A stretch of 64,000 bases of DNA from CADEEN01 sp963706685 (GCA_963706685.1 CAVPMY010000006.1:33391-97390); one strand, 5' to 3'; counted from the stretch's first letter, positions 38,861 through 51,322 are shown. Notes: generated by a model not told the origin, from the letters alone. Translations and numbers: made by a program.

Positions 38861-39325
38861 ATGAGCGAATCACTCGCCTTCGATCTCGAACTCGAACAGC
38901 TCTCGGGCTACGAGTTCAAGGTCAGGTTCGACAACACGCAGTTCGCCGAGTTGCTGCTCGACGAGCCGGCGCCGCTGGGCGGCGACAAGGGACCCAACGC
39001 GGCGCGGCTGATCGGCGCTGCGGTGGCCAACTGCCTGTCGGCCAGCCTGGTCTTCTGCCTGGCCGGCAAGTTCAAGCAGTCGATCCGGCCGCTGCGCACG
39101 AAGGTGCACGGCACGTTGGCGCGCAACGACCAGGGCCGCCTGCGCATCGACCGCCTCGACGTCACGATCGCGCTTGCCGACGAGGCGTCGGCCGTGAAAC
39201 ACATCGACCGTTGCCTGACCCAATTCGAGGACTTCTGTGTCGTCACCGAGAGCGTTCGCCGAGGCATCCCGGTCGGTGTTCGGGTCGTCGATGCCAGCGG
39301 TGCCGAAGTCTTCGCCGCGACATGA
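38861..39325 (+). CDS. OsmC-family protein
   Basis: A 154-aa OsmC/Ohr-fold protein starting MSESLAFDLELEQLSGYEFK. Two cysteines occur on the central helices: VANCLSASLVFCL (first, with its partner seven residues on) and FEDFCVVTESVRRGIPV. OsmC proteins are thiol-dependent peroxidases or act on persulfides. The operon of sulfur and redox genes fits either. The stop overlaps the next start (ATGA). A degraded second N-terminal copy lies 1.6 kb downstream. Confidence 0.85.
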   Translation: MSESLAFDLELEQLSGYEFKVRFDNTQFAELLLDEPAPLGGDKGPNAARLIGAAVANCLSASLVFCLAGKFKQSIRPLRTKVHGTLARNDQGRLRIDRLDVTIALADEASAVKHIDRCLTQFEDFCVVTESVRRGIPVGVRVVDASGAEVFAAT

Positions 39326-39828
39326 CCGACCCACTGCATGACCCAGGTCTGATCGAGCAGAAGCCGATGACGACGACATCGCCACGCTCCGCCGCGTTGC
39401 TGCGTGCCGCCGCCCTGGTGGCCATGGTGTTTGGCGTGGCAACGGTCATCTCGGGCGGGCGGGTGCTGTTCGGCGGCGATGCGGCACGGCAGGCCGCGGG
39501 CGCCGTTGTGCCCTGGGTGCTGTGGTTCAACAGCGCTGCCGGCGTGGCCTACATCGCCGCAGGCCTCGGCCTGTGGCTGCGGCAATCGTGGGCCACGCGG
39601 CTGTCGGCCGCCATCGCCGTGGCCAGCGTGCTGGTCTTTGCCGCGTTCGGCGTGCACATGGCGCTGGGCGGTGCCTACGAGGTGCGCACGGTGGCGGCAA
39701 TGTCGCTGCGATGTGCGTTCTGGATCGGCATGGCGTGGTTCGCAGCGCGATCTGCAGGTCCGTTCGTCGTGGGTCAGACCACACCCACCCGAGCAGCCCC
39801 AGCGCTGCAGCAACCCAAAGGAGAATGA
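39322..39828 (+). CDS. Four-helix membrane protein of unknown function
   Basis: A 168-aa protein with four hydrophobic segments (AALVAMVFGVATVISGGRVL, VPWVLWFNSAAGVAYIAAGL, LSAAIAVASVLVFAAFGVHM and SLRCAFWIGMAWFAARSAG) and hydrophilic ends. It resembles DoxX-like or DUF-type small membrane proteins in layout only. It is coupled to osmC (ATGA) and followed one base later by the Rieske gene. A membrane partner for the Rieske protein is possible. Confidence 0.65.
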   Translation: MTDPLHDPGLIEQKPMTTTSPRSAALLRAAALVAMVFGVATVISGGRVLFGGDAARQAAGAVVPWVLWFNSAAGVAYIAAGLGLWLRQSWATRLSAAIAVASVLVFAAFGVHMALGGAYEVRTVAAMSLRCAFWIGMAWFAARSAGPFVVGQTTPTRAAPALQQPKGE

Positions 39829-39829
39829 C

Positions 39830-40456
39830 GTGATATCGACAACACCAGGCGGTGCCGCCGCGATCCCGGAAGACAACGCCGACGAGCGCCGTCGCTGGCT
39901 GATGCTCACCGGCGCTGCCGGCAGTGTGGCCGCGGTCGGCACCGCGGTGCCTTTTGTCGCCAGCTTCGCGCCGAGCGAGCGCGCCAAGGCCGCCGGCGGA
40001 CCGGTGCAGGTGGACATCGGCGGCCTGGCGCCCGGCGACATCAAGACCGTGGAGTGGCGAGGCAAGCCGGTGTGGGTGGTGCGGCGCACGCCGCAGATGC
40101 TGTCCGCGCTGCAGGGCCACGACGAGCAGCTGGTGGATCCGCAGTCGAAGGCGGCGCAACAACCCGACTATGCCGCGAACCCTGCGCGGGCCATCCGCGA
40201 AGACGTCTTCGTTGTCGTCGGCATCTGCACGCATCTCGGTTGTTCGCCGACCGCCATGCCGCAGGGCAGCACCAACCCGAGCCTGCCGTCCGACTGGCCG
40301 GGTGGTTTCTTCTGCCCCTGCCACGGCTCGACCTTCGACGGCGCCGGCCGCGTGTACAAGAACAAGCCCGCGCCGACGAACCTCGAAGTGCCGCCGTACC
40401 GCTATGCGAGCGACACGCAACTGGTGATCGGCGAGGAGGGCGCGGCCGCCGCATGA
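39830..40456 (+). CDS. Rieske [2Fe-2S] protein with Tat-type signal anchor
   Basis: A 208-aa protein beginning with GTG at 39830. RRRWLMLTGAAGSVAAVGTA is a twin-arginine-like leader and membrane anchor. The cluster-binding motifs are canonical: CTHLGCSPTA (about residue 132) and CPCHGSTFDGAGRV (about residue 164), with the bc1-type long insert between them. It is the size and layout of PetA of cytochrome bc1, yet no cytochrome b or c1 gene follows; it closes the sulfur operon instead. It may be an extra electron carrier between the quinone pool or SQR and a periplasmic cytochrome. Confidence 0.9.
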   Translation: MISTTPGGAAAIPEDNADERRRWLMLTGAAGSVAAVGTAVPFVASFAPSERAKAAGGPVQVDIGGLAPGDIKTVEWRGKPVWVVRRTPQMLSALQGHDEQLVDPQSKAAQQPDYAANPARAIREDVFVVVGICTHLGCSPTAMPQGSTNPSLPSDWPGGFFCPCHGSTFDGAGRVYKNKPAPTNLEVPPYRYASDTQLVIGEEGAAAA

Positions 40457-40470
40457 CGGCCTCACGGCGA

Positions 40471-40543
40471 GCGAATTGCCTGCCATCGACGTCGAGTCTG
40501 AACAGTTCTGGGTTACGAGTTCAAGGTTCAGGCAAGCGTATGA
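40471..40543 (+). pseudogene. Degraded N-terminal copy of osmC
   Basis: Translation gives SELPAIDVESEQF and, after a one-base shift, GYEFKVQASV then TGA at 40541. This parallels the intact OsmC start SESLAFDLELEQLSGYEFKV. At DNA level a 13-base block acgagttcaaggt is identical and the flanking 35 bases are about 70 percent identical. The remaining 40544-40720 shows no gene. It is probably a relic of a tandem osmC duplication or a former paralogue. Confidence 0.6.
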
Positions 40544-40720
40544 CCCGCTGGGCACGACTGTCGAACGTGGGATACCAAGTTGCGGGCAGCACGCCGACCA
40601 TCGACGGCGCGCGGGACGGCGGGCGCACCATGGGCCGGCACGGGCACAATGCAGGGCTGCGCGCAGGCACATGCACTGCACGCGGCTGCCCGATGTCGCA
40701 TACCGGAGGACCAACCGCCG

Positions 40721-42902
<2,182 letters not shown>

Positions 42903-42959
42903 CCGTCTCTACTTCTGCGGGCCGCGCTGCGGTCGGCCGACAAGAATTGGTTTCTGCGC

Positions 42960-43691
42960 ATGGCTTTTGAACTGCACTACTGGCCCACGATCCAGGGCCG
43001 CGGTGAGTTCGTGCGGTTGGCGCTCGAAGCGGCCGCTGCAGCGTATGTCGACGTCGCGCGCGGCGACGACGCTTCGGGTCAGGGCACAGCGGCGATGCTG
43101 CGTTGCCTGGAAGACGAGTCGCTGGCGCATCCGCCTTTCGCGCCACCGTTCCTGAAGGACGGCCGCGTGGTCGTCGGGCAATCGGCGGCCATCCTGCTCT
43201 ACCTTGCGCCGGCGCTGAAGCTGGTGGCGCGCAGCGAGACGGCGCGCATCTGGACGCATCAGATCCAGCTGACCATCGCCGACATCGTGACCGAAGCGCA
43301 CGACACGCACCATCCGATCGCCGGCAGCCTGTACTACGAAGACCAGAAGCCCGAAGCGCTGCGGCGCGCCAAGGACTTCTGCCGCGCCCGCATGCCCAAG
43401 TACATGCAATGGTTCGAAAGCATCCTGGCACGCAACGCGGCGGGTTCGCGGCACCTGGTGGGCGGCAGGCTGAGCTATGCCGACCTGTCGTTGTTCCAGC
43501 TGGTCGAAGGCCTGCGCTACGCATTCCCGAAGGCCGCGGCCAAGGTGCTGGCCAAGACCCCGGCCGTCGTGGCGCTGCACGACCGCGTCGCCGCGTTGCC
43601 CAAGGTGGCAGCGTACCTGCGCAGCGAACGACGCATCCCGTTCAACGAGCAAGGCATCTTCCGCCGCTACGCCGAACTGGATCTTGCGTAG
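42960..43691 (+). CDS. Glutathione S-transferase family protein
   Basis: A 243-aa protein with an N-terminal thioredoxin-like domain (MAFELHYWPTIQGRGEFVRL, PPFLKDGRVVVGQSAAILLY with the conserved Pro and Ser for glutathione) and an all-alpha C-terminal domain (LVGGRLSYADLSLFQLVEGL, the N-capping motif of GST helices). The Tyr/Gly positions in YWPTIQGRGE recall sigma/alpha-like bacterial GSTs. The substrate is unknown. It is free-standing and intact, 57 bases after glgX. Confidence 0.85.
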   Translation: MAFELHYWPTIQGRGEFVRLALEAAAAAYVDVARGDDASGQGTAAMLRCLEDESLAHPPFAPPFLKDGRVVVGQSAAILLYLAPALKLVARSETARIWTHQIQLTIADIVTEAHDTHHPIAGSLYYEDQKPEALRRAKDFCRARMPKYMQWFESILARNAAGSRHLVGGRLSYADLSLFQLVEGLRYAFPKAAAKVLAKTPAVVALHDRVAALPKVAAYLRSERRIPFNEQGIFRRYAELDLA

Positions 43692-43765
43692 CGAACGCGA
43701 GGACGGTGCGGCAGGGGCGCGCGTACCTGTGGGGTCGGCCGGCGCCATCCGGTGGCCTGGGTGCA

Positions 43766-44659
43766 TCAAGGTCGTTTCGCAGTCGACACCAGCACGTCGC
43801 CCGCAGACTCGACCAGCACATGCTTGGTGACACTGCCGAGCAGCAGTTCTTCGGCCATGTTCTGGCCGTGCTTGCCGATGACGATCAGGTCGCAGTCCAG
43901 TTCCTGCTCCTGCTCGACGATGGCCAGTGAAGCATCGGCGTATGCGATGCATGGCGTCCAGTCGGTCGGCTTGAGACCGGCGTCCGCAGCCAGCGCATGG
44001 AGCTGATCGGTGGCGGCCTGCCGGGACTGCACGCGAAACTTCTCGATCGTGGCGTCAGGCACGCTGGCGAATCGCAGCTTGCCTTCGAAGGGCACGTCGT
44101 AGGCGTTCAACAGCACCAGGTGGGCACCCGGCGCCACGCTGCGCGCCAGGTCGAGCAAAGGGGCGGACCATACGGCGCAGTCCACCGCCACCAGCACCCG
44201 GCGATAGGGTTCATGGGCCCGCTGCTTGACGACCAGCATCGGGGTTTTCGACTTGCGCAGCAGCCGCTCGGCGGTGGAGCCCAGCATGAAGCGCCGCATG
44301 AAATCTGCGCCCAGGGCGCCCAACACCACGAGGTCGGCATCCATCTCCTCGGCCTGGCGCGTGATTTCCTCCAGCACTGCACCATGGACCAGGGCCGACT
44401 CGACGGCCACACCGCGTGCCGCGCTCAGTTCTGCGGCCAACTCGTCCAGCGCCTGCCGGGTCTTTTCGATGAAGGCCTGTTCGATGACGCTGTCCCATCC
44501 CATCCATTGCTGCAACCGGGCCAAAGCGCCACCACTGAGTGCGTGCACCAGTCGCAGCCGCGCCCCCGCCGTCTTGGCAAGTCTTGCGGCCCGATCGGCG
44601 GCCTGCCGCGACGGACTCGAAAAGTCGGTCGCGGCCAACAGGGTCTTCAGTGCGGTCAT
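43766..44659 (-). CDS. Tandem-domain universal stress protein
   Basis: A 297-aa protein with two UspA domains. Domain 1 has TLLAATDFSSPSRQAADRAA and the ATP-binding VVLGALGADFMRRFMLGSTA; domain 2 has VLVAVDCAVWSAPLLDLARS and IVIGKHGQNMAEELLLGSVT. The G-x2-G-x9-G(S/T) motif needed for nucleotide binding is seen in the second (GKHGQNMAEELLLGS) and in modified form in the first. Its start overlaps the stop of the Kef/TrkA remnant (ATGA), so they were once an ion-antiporter/Usp operon. Confidence 0.88.
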   Translation of the reverse strand: MTALKTLLAATDFSSPSRQAADRAARLAKTAGARLRLVHALSGGALARLQQWMGWDSVIEQAFIEKTRQALDELAAELSAARGVAVESALVHGAVLEEITRQAEEMDADLVVLGALGADFMRRFMLGSTAERLLRKSKTPMLVVKQRAHEPYRRVLVAVDCAVWSAPLLDLARSVAPGAHLVLLNAYDVPFEGKLRFASVPDATIEKFRVQSRQAATDQLHALAADAGLKPTDWTPCIAYADASLAIVEQEQELDCDLIVIGKHGQNMAEELLLGSVTKHVLVESAGDVLVSTAKRP

Positions 44660-44994
44660 GCGGTCTTCTCCTTCGATCGGATCTCGGCGTGCAGGCTGCG
44701 CGCGGCTTGATCGGCGGCATCGTCGAACGGGTTCAACACCCGCGCCACCCCGGCCGCTTCAAGCTGCCGTCGATGGACCGGGTCGCGCGCCAGCGCCGCC
44801 ACCTGCCCCGCATAGCCTACCTCCTCGAGCGCATGCAGCAGCGCGCGATTGGCGTCCCACAAGGGCAGGCTGCTGATCACCCATTGAGCCTGGTGCAAGG
44901 GCAGCGATTCCAGAAAGGCAGGATCCTCGCCATCGCCGGCCTGGGGCGTTGTGGCAGTTGCTTGATGAGCCAGTTGCCTGATGCCGGCATCCAC
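44656..44994 (-). pseudogene. TrkA-N remnant of a Kef-type antiporter
   Basis: A 112-codon frame containing FLESLPLHQAQWVISSLPLW, ANRALLHALEEVGYAGQVAA and AGVARVLNPFDDAADQAARS, matching the C-terminal nucleotide-binding part of KefB/KefC-like or CPA2 antiporters fused to TrkA-N. The whole membrane domain and the Rossmann GxGxxG start are missing; the next gene upstream ends 23 bases away. It is probably a deletion relic still translationally coupled to the Usp gene. Confidence 0.6.
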
Positions 44995-45016
44995 GGCTGA
45001 GTCAAGTGTCGGGCGC

Positions 45017-46223
45017 TCAGACCTTGCGCTCGCGCACCCGCACGCCGTCCTTCACCGTGGACGGCGGGTAGATGATCACCTGGGTGCCGGAGGCCAGGCC
45101 CTTGCCGATCCAGGCCATGCTGCCGTTGCGCGCCTGCAGCGTGACCGGCGTCAGTTTCGCGCGGCCGTTGTCGATCATGAACACGGCCATCTGATCGGCT
45201 TCGCCCGGCACCGGGAAGACCGCGCTCGCCGGCACCTGCAGCGCGTTGTCGGCCGACATGGCGACGATGCGCACACCGACGCGAAAGCCGTCGCCGAGTG
45301 CCTGCCACTGCTCGCGCGGGCTCGTCAGGTCGATGATGACGTTGACGCGCTGTTCTTCGACGCCGAGCGCCGAGACCTTGGTGAACGCCCCCGGCTCGAC
45401 GCGGCGCACACGCCCTTCGAGCAGACCTGCACCGCCCCAGCGCTCGATGCGCACCGGCGTGCCCGGCACCGCACGCAGCGCATCGGTGGTCAGCAGTTCG
45501 GCGACGATCTCGAGCTGCCCGGTATTGCCCACCTCGACCAGCGGCGTGCCGATCGCGACCGTGCCTTCGCTTTGCTGCACGATGCGCAGCACCTGGCCGG
45601 CCACCGGCGAGCGCACGGCAAAGGTGCGGCTGCCGCTGGCGGCAGGTTGGCGCAATGCCGACAAGGCCGCGCGAGCCTGTTCCAGCTCATGTTCGGCGAT
45701 GCGGCGCTCCTGCACTGCGGTTTCCTGGTCCTTGGTCGCCGCCTGCAGCGCCAGGCGGTCGCTGTCGAGTTTGGTCGGCGCAATGAAGCCGCTGCCGGCC
45801 AATTGTTCGCTGCGCTTGAGTTCGATGCGCGCCTGCTCCACGCCAACGCGCGCGCGTTCGATGCGCACGCCTGCACGCGCCAGTTGCGCCTGCGCCCCTT
45901 CGACGCGCGCCGCTGCTTCGCGCGTGCTGCGTTCGTCGAGCAGCGGCGAGAGCACCGGCGTCAGCGTGGCCACGACCGCGCCGGCCTCGACCGCATCGCC
46001 CTCGCGCAGGACGAGGCGGGCCACGCGCCCGGCCAGCGGCGCCGAGACGATGTAGCGGTCGGCCACGCGCGTCTTGCGCGTCCTCGTCGATCGTGACTTC
46101 GAACGGGCCGGCGCCGGCCGTGGCGACTTCCACTTCCACCGGCCGCGGGGCAAAAGCCCAGGCCAGTGCCGCGGCCACCGCCACGGCGGCGGCGACGGAA
46201 AAGATCAGGTTGCGTTTTTTCAT
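45017..46223 (-). CDS. HlyD-type adaptor for ABC efflux
   Basis: A 402-aa membrane-fusion protein (after one repair near 46070). The N-terminal membrane anchor MKKRNLIFSVAAAVAVAAAL is followed by the lipoyl region (VSAPLAGRVARLVLREGDAV, VRSPVAGQVLRIVQQSEGTV), a long coiled-coil hairpin of Arg/Glu/Ala-rich helices and a beta-barrel with VIIDLTSPREQW. The partner permease and ATPase lie directly upstream. The start may alternatively be GTG at 46235, overlapping the permease stop. The set resembles MacAB-like or DevBCA exporters. Confidence 0.88.
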
Positions 46224-46227
46224 GGCG

Positions 46228-48608
46228 TCATTCACGTGTCTTCAGCGCCGCAACCATGTCGAGCCGGTCGATGCGCCGGCGCACGACCAGCGCGCTGGCC
46301 ACGCCCGAGGCCAACACCGCGATGCCGGCCCAGGCGTAGGTCGGTGGCCGGATCACGACCGGAAAGAAGAACTGGTCGGATTTGAGCAGGCCGACGACCA
46401 GGTGCACCAGGCCGTAGCCCAGCGCCATGCCCAGCGGCAGCGCGATCGCGATGCCGATCGCCATTTCGCCGAGCAGCAGCCCCGAGACTTCGGCTCGGGT
46501 GAAACCGAGCACGCGCAGCGAGGCCAGTTCCCAGGTGCGCTCGGCCAGCGCGATGCGCGCGTTGTTGTAGACCACGCCGACGGCGATGACGGTGGCGAAC
46601 AGCGTCAGCACGGTGCTCATGATGCGCACGTTGCGCGCGCTGATCTCCTGCATGTTGCGCAGCAGCGTGGCCTTGCTGAACACGCCGACGATGCGCGGCA
46701 ACTGCTTGCGTCGCCTCGAGCAGCGCCGTCTCGCGGCCGCGCTCGACCGAGACCGCGAAACCAGGTCGCGTCGTCGCCTTCCTGCAGCAGACGGTTGAGC
46801 GCGCGGCGTTCCATGTAGGCATTCAGGCCCATCATCTCGCGTGCGGTGGCCGACAGCGGCACGCTGACGGTGCGCTGGCGGCCCTCGAGCACCTCGACCA
46901 GCACGCGGTCGCCGACGCGCAGGTTCAGTTTCTCGGCGAGGCGGTCGGTCATCACCAGGCCATCGTCGTCGAGCCGGCTGGCCTCGCGGTTGTCGACGCC
47001 GACGATGCGCGTCAGCTCGGCATGGCGCGTGTGGCCGCGGATGGAACCGCGCTCGCTCAGGTGGCCGTTGACGAAGCGCACCGGCACATCGCGTCCCGAC
47101 TCGACCGCAATCACGCCGGGCAGTCGTGCCACGTCGAGACGCGGCGACGTCGTCGGCGGCCTCGGTCATCCAGACGATGACGTCGCTGCGCATCGCTGAC
47201 GTTGAACTGCGAGTCGACGATGTAGTCGATGGCGTCGCGAAAGAAGTTGCCCATGACGACGATCGCCACCGAGGCCGCGACGCCGCCGATCGACAGCGCC
47301 GTGCGCAGCGGCCGCCGCTCCATGTTGCGCAGGATCATGCGCAGCGACGGTGCCGATGCGCGTGATGCCCAGGCGTTCGAGCAGCGTGCGCCGGTAGCGC
47401 CCGGGCGCCGGCGGGCGCATGGCCTCGGCCGGCGCCAGCCGCACGGTGGCCAGGATCGCGTTCAAGGTGCCGAGCACGGCGGTGGCCACCGTGATGCCGA
47501 TGCTGACGACCAGCAGCCAGGGCTCGATGCGGTGCTCGAAACTGCGGGAAGTGGAAGAACTCGGCGTACAGGCCGGTGAAGGCCGTGCCCAGCCGGTCGC
47601 CGAGCAGCCACGCCGAGCACCAGGCCCAGCAGCACGATCACCAGCACCAGCTTCAGGTAATGCGCGCCGATGGCGCGGTTGGGATAGCCCAGCGCCTTCA
47701 GCGCCGCGATCTGCTCGCGCTGCGTGGCCACCAGGCGCGACACCACGACGTTGAGCAGGAAGGCCGCGACGCCGAGAAAGATCGACGGCAGCACGGTGCC
47801 GAGCACCCGCTGCTCCTTGATCTCGTTGTCGAGCATGCGCGTGCGAGCGGCTGGTCGTCGCGGCCGTGCGCCTCGCGGCCGCCGTAGCGCGCGAGCTGCC
47901 GGGTCAAGGGCGTCGATGACCGCGCGCTCGCTGGCGCCCGGCGCCGAGCTTGACCGCAACGCGGTTGAAGGCACCGTCCATGTCGTAGGCCGCGGCCAGC
48001 GCGTCGCGCGGTCGACCCAGAAGACACCGAAGCCGCGCAGGTCGGGCATGCCCATCAGGCCGGCAAAGATGAACTCGGGCGACAGCGCGATGCCGACGAT
48101 GACCAGCGTGCGGCGCTTGCCGTTGATCAGTGCGCCGACGCGCGACCCGGGCTGCAGGCCGCGCGCCTCGGCGAAGGCCGGCGACACCAGGGCCGGAATC
48201 GCGTTGTCGGCCAGGTGCGCTTCGTCCAGCGCCCGGCCGCTGCGCAGCAGGACGCGGTTCATGCGCGCCGGCGCGCGCGTGTCGCAGGCCGATCAGCTGG
48301 CCGATGATGGGGTCGGCCACGCCGTCGAGTTCGATGCGCACGATCTGTTCGATCGTCGTCTGCACGTCGGCGACGCCGGGCGTGGCGCGCAGCGATTCGG
48401 CCAGCGCGTTGCGGCGCGCGCTTGACGCTGGCGAACACGTCGGCAAAGCGGCCCTCGGCATAGAAGCGCTCGCGCGCCAGGGCCAGCGAATCGACCGCCG
48501 ACAGCGTGGTGATGAAGCCGCCGATGCCGCTGGCCACCACCAGCGCGATCGTCAGCGCCTGGCTCCACATCAGGCGCAGGTCGCGCAGCAGCTTGCGGTC
48601 GAGCGCCT

Positions 48609-48612
<4 letters not shown>
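46228..48612 (-). CDS. FtsX/MacB-type ABC transporter permease, two-module, thirteen apparent contractions
   Basis: About 804 aa when repaired. It has an N-terminal TM then a large periplasmic domain (VDSLALARERFYAEGRFADV; PIIGQLIGL), three TMs (VLPSIFLGVAAFLLNVVVSR; REQIAALKALGYPN; LVIVLLGLVLGVAL), then a second module with MERRPLRTALSIGGVAASVA, another periplasmic domain and the final FtsX TMs (LASLRVLGFTRAEVSGLLLG, VVRRRIDRLDMVAALKTRE). Breaks occur near 46705, 46765, 47150, 47195, 47355, 47545, 47605, 47835, 47890, 47930, 47995, 48285 and 48425. All are repaired by one or two GC units. The start is taken as GTG at 48612. Function: export of a lipid, peptide or hydrophobic compound with the adjacent ATPase and adaptor. 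Confidence 0.82.
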
Positions 48613-49334
<722 letters not shown>

Positions 49335-49338
<4 letters not shown>

Positions 49339-49787
49339 ACCTTCGTGCCCGAGCGAACGAGCAGCACCGGCACCGGGCTCATGCGGATCACGCGCTCGGC
49401 GTCGCTGCCGATCAGCGCGTGGTTGAGGCCGCGGCGGCCATGCGTGCCCATGACGATCAGCTCGCATTGGTGGTTTTTCGCCTGCTCGACGATGACGTCG
49501 CAGACGCGCGCCGCGGCGGCGTCTTCGATGTGGCACTCCGAGGCCACGCCGGCCGCCTTGGCAGCGTCATGCGCGCGGTCGAGCGCGCGCTGGCCATGGG
49601 CCCGCAGGTCGGTCGTGACCTGCTCCCAGGTCGTTGCGGTGGCCATCTCCATCATCATCGGATAGAACTCGACGACGTGCAGCAGGACCAGGCTCGAATC
49701 GAAGCCCTTGGCCAAGGCAAGGGCTTCTTCGAGCCCGCGTTGGGCGGTGTCGCTGCCGTCGATCGGCACCAGGATGCGGCGGTACAT
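49335..49787 (-). CDS. Universal stress protein UspA family
   Basis: A 150-aa single-domain Usp: MYRRILVPIDGSDTAQRGLE, SSLVLLHVVEFYP, CELIVMGTHGRRGLNHALIG and SPVPVLLVRSGTKV. The ATP-binding motif G-x2-G-x9-G-S is present (GTHGRRGLNHALIGS). It leads an operon with the ABC exporter (TTGA overlap) and is divergent from nnrS. An FNR/Dnr-like box lies between, and Usp genes are frequent members of anaerobic regulons. Confidence 0.92.
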
Positions 49788-49844
49788 GGCGTGCTCCTAT
49801 GGGATGCGGATGCGCTCATGCTGCCCCGCGCCCGGCGGGCTGCA

Positions 49845-49858
49845 TTGATGCGGCGCAA
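49845..49858. promoter_or_regulatory. FNR/Dnr-type box between usp and nnrS
   Basis: TTGATGCGGCGCAA has the TTG-N8-CAA dyad spacing of FNR/Dnr/NnrR sites (consensus TTGAT-N4-ATCAA), with a full left half and CGCAA on the right. It lies 58 bases before the usp start and 107 before nnrS. Confidence 0.45.
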
Positions 49859-49964
49859 TTCTGCGCTCGGGACGCCCTGCGCAGGGTCACGGTGGCGCCA
49901 ACGCAGCCGTCCTTGGCGCAGGTCAAGGCGCCGTGGGCCGGCCGGGACTACGTTGTGCACGGCG

Positions 49965-51254
49965 ATGCCGGACATGAACTTGACCAACGACCCGAGCGCT
50001 GTCGCTCGGCGCTCGCAGCGCTGGCATGCGTCGCGCTTGCTCAGCGCGCCGCATCGCCTGGCTTTTTTCCTCGCCGCGTTGCTGTTGGCCGGCGTTGCGT
50101 TGTGGTGGAGCGCCGTGTTGTACAGCCGTGCGCTGGGCTGGACCTTGCCGTGGGCCGTGTCGCCGGCGGTCGCCCACGGGCTGCTGATGACGTGCGCGTT
50201 CATGCCGCTGTTCATGGTCGGATTTCTTTTCACCGCGGGACCGAACTGGCTGGGCCTGCCCAAGGTGCCGGCCTCCAGCCTGCTGCGGCCGCTGCTCGTG
50301 ATCGGTGCGGGCTGGGCCCTGGCCGCGGCCGGTTTTCATTTCGCGGTGCTGCTGGCGGCCTTGGGCGTTGGCCTGGCCTGTCTCGGCTGGTCGGTGTTGC
50401 TGAGGCGTTTTGGCCGCCTCATCGCTGCCAGTCCGGTGCCCGATCGCCTGCATGCGCGCGCGGTGCACGCCGTCGGCTGGATCGGCGCTGCAGCCATGGC
50501 CGTGGCGGCCGTGGCGCTGTCGATCGAGGCCGCCGAACCCGTGCGTGCGGCCACGCAGATCGCACTCTGGGCCTGGGTGGCGGCGACGTTTGCGATCGTG
50601 TCACATCGCATGCTGCCGTTCTTCACTGCCAGCGCATTGCCGTCTGTCGAAGCCTGGCGTCCGAACAGTCTGCTCGGCGTGATGCTGCTGACGCTGGCGC
50701 TGAGCGCGCTTTCGCAGGCCGCAGCGCTGCTGTGGTGGCCGCTGCCGGCAGCGCTGCACGCCGCGACGGCGGTGCTGCAAGCGGCCGCAGCGGCGCTGCT
50801 GTTGTGGTTGTCGCTGCGCTGGGGCCTCTGGCCGAGCCGGCACAACAGGTTGTTGGCCATGCTGCACGGCGGCTTCGTCTGGCTTGGCATCGCGCTGGCA
50901 CTGGCCGCGCTGTCGCACGCACGGGTGGCCTGGCTCGGTGAATCGGCAGCGCTCGGCCTGGCGCCACTGCATGCGCTGACGATGGGCTACCTCGGCGCGA
51001 CGCTGATGGCGATGATCACGCGCGTGACCGCGGGACACAGCGGCCGCCCGCTGGTGGCGGACAACGTGGCCTGGGGCCTGTACCTGACGCTGCAACTCGC
51101 CGCGCTGCTGCGCGTGACGGCTGCGTTGTGGCCGGCGCTGTCGCAGTCCCTGACGCTGGCCGCGGCGCTGGTCTGGACACTGGCCTGTGTCGGCTGGGCC
51201 TGGCGTTATGGCGGCTGGCTGGGGCGACCGCGGGCCGACGGCCGCGCCGGCTGA
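49965..51254 (+). CDS. nnrS: NnrS family protein
   Basis: A 429-aa haem-copper-type membrane protein of the NnrS family with about 12 hydrophobic helices. It has HRLAFFLAALLLAGVALWWS, HGLLMTCAFMPLFMVGFLFT (His in helix 2), IVSHRMLPFFTASALP and HALTMGYLGATLMAMITRVT (family hallmark near the C-terminus). NnrS relieves nitrosative stress from NO. The start may be ATG 49965 or 49974. It is convergent with the NO-reductase-like operon through a DUF2249 gene. The frame is intact. Confidence 0.92.
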   Translation: MPDMNLTNDPSAVARRSQRWHASRLLSAPHRLAFFLAALLLAGVALWWSAVLYSRALGWTLPWAVSPAVAHGLLMTCAFMPLFMVGFLFTAGPNWLGLPKVPASSLLRPLLVIGAGWALAAAGFHFAVLLAALGVGLACLGWSVLLRRFGRLIAASPVPDRLHARAVHAVGWIGAAAMAVAAVALSIEAAEPVRAATQIALWAWVAATFAIVSHRMLPFFTASALPSVEAWRPNSLLGVMLLTLALSALSQAAALLWWPLPAALHAATAVLQAAAAALLLWLSLRWGLWPSRHNRLLAMLHGGFVWLGIALALAALSHARVAWLGESAALGLAPLHALTMGYLGATLMAMITRVTAGHSGRPLVADNVAWGLYLTLQLAALLRVTAALWPALSQSLTLAAALVWTLACVGWAWRYGGWLGRPRADGRAG

Positions 51255-51322
51255 GCCACACGGGCAGCGAATCCTTGCAGCGCTTCAAGGACAGGCGCCC
51301 GTGCAGGCGCAAGAGTGCGACT

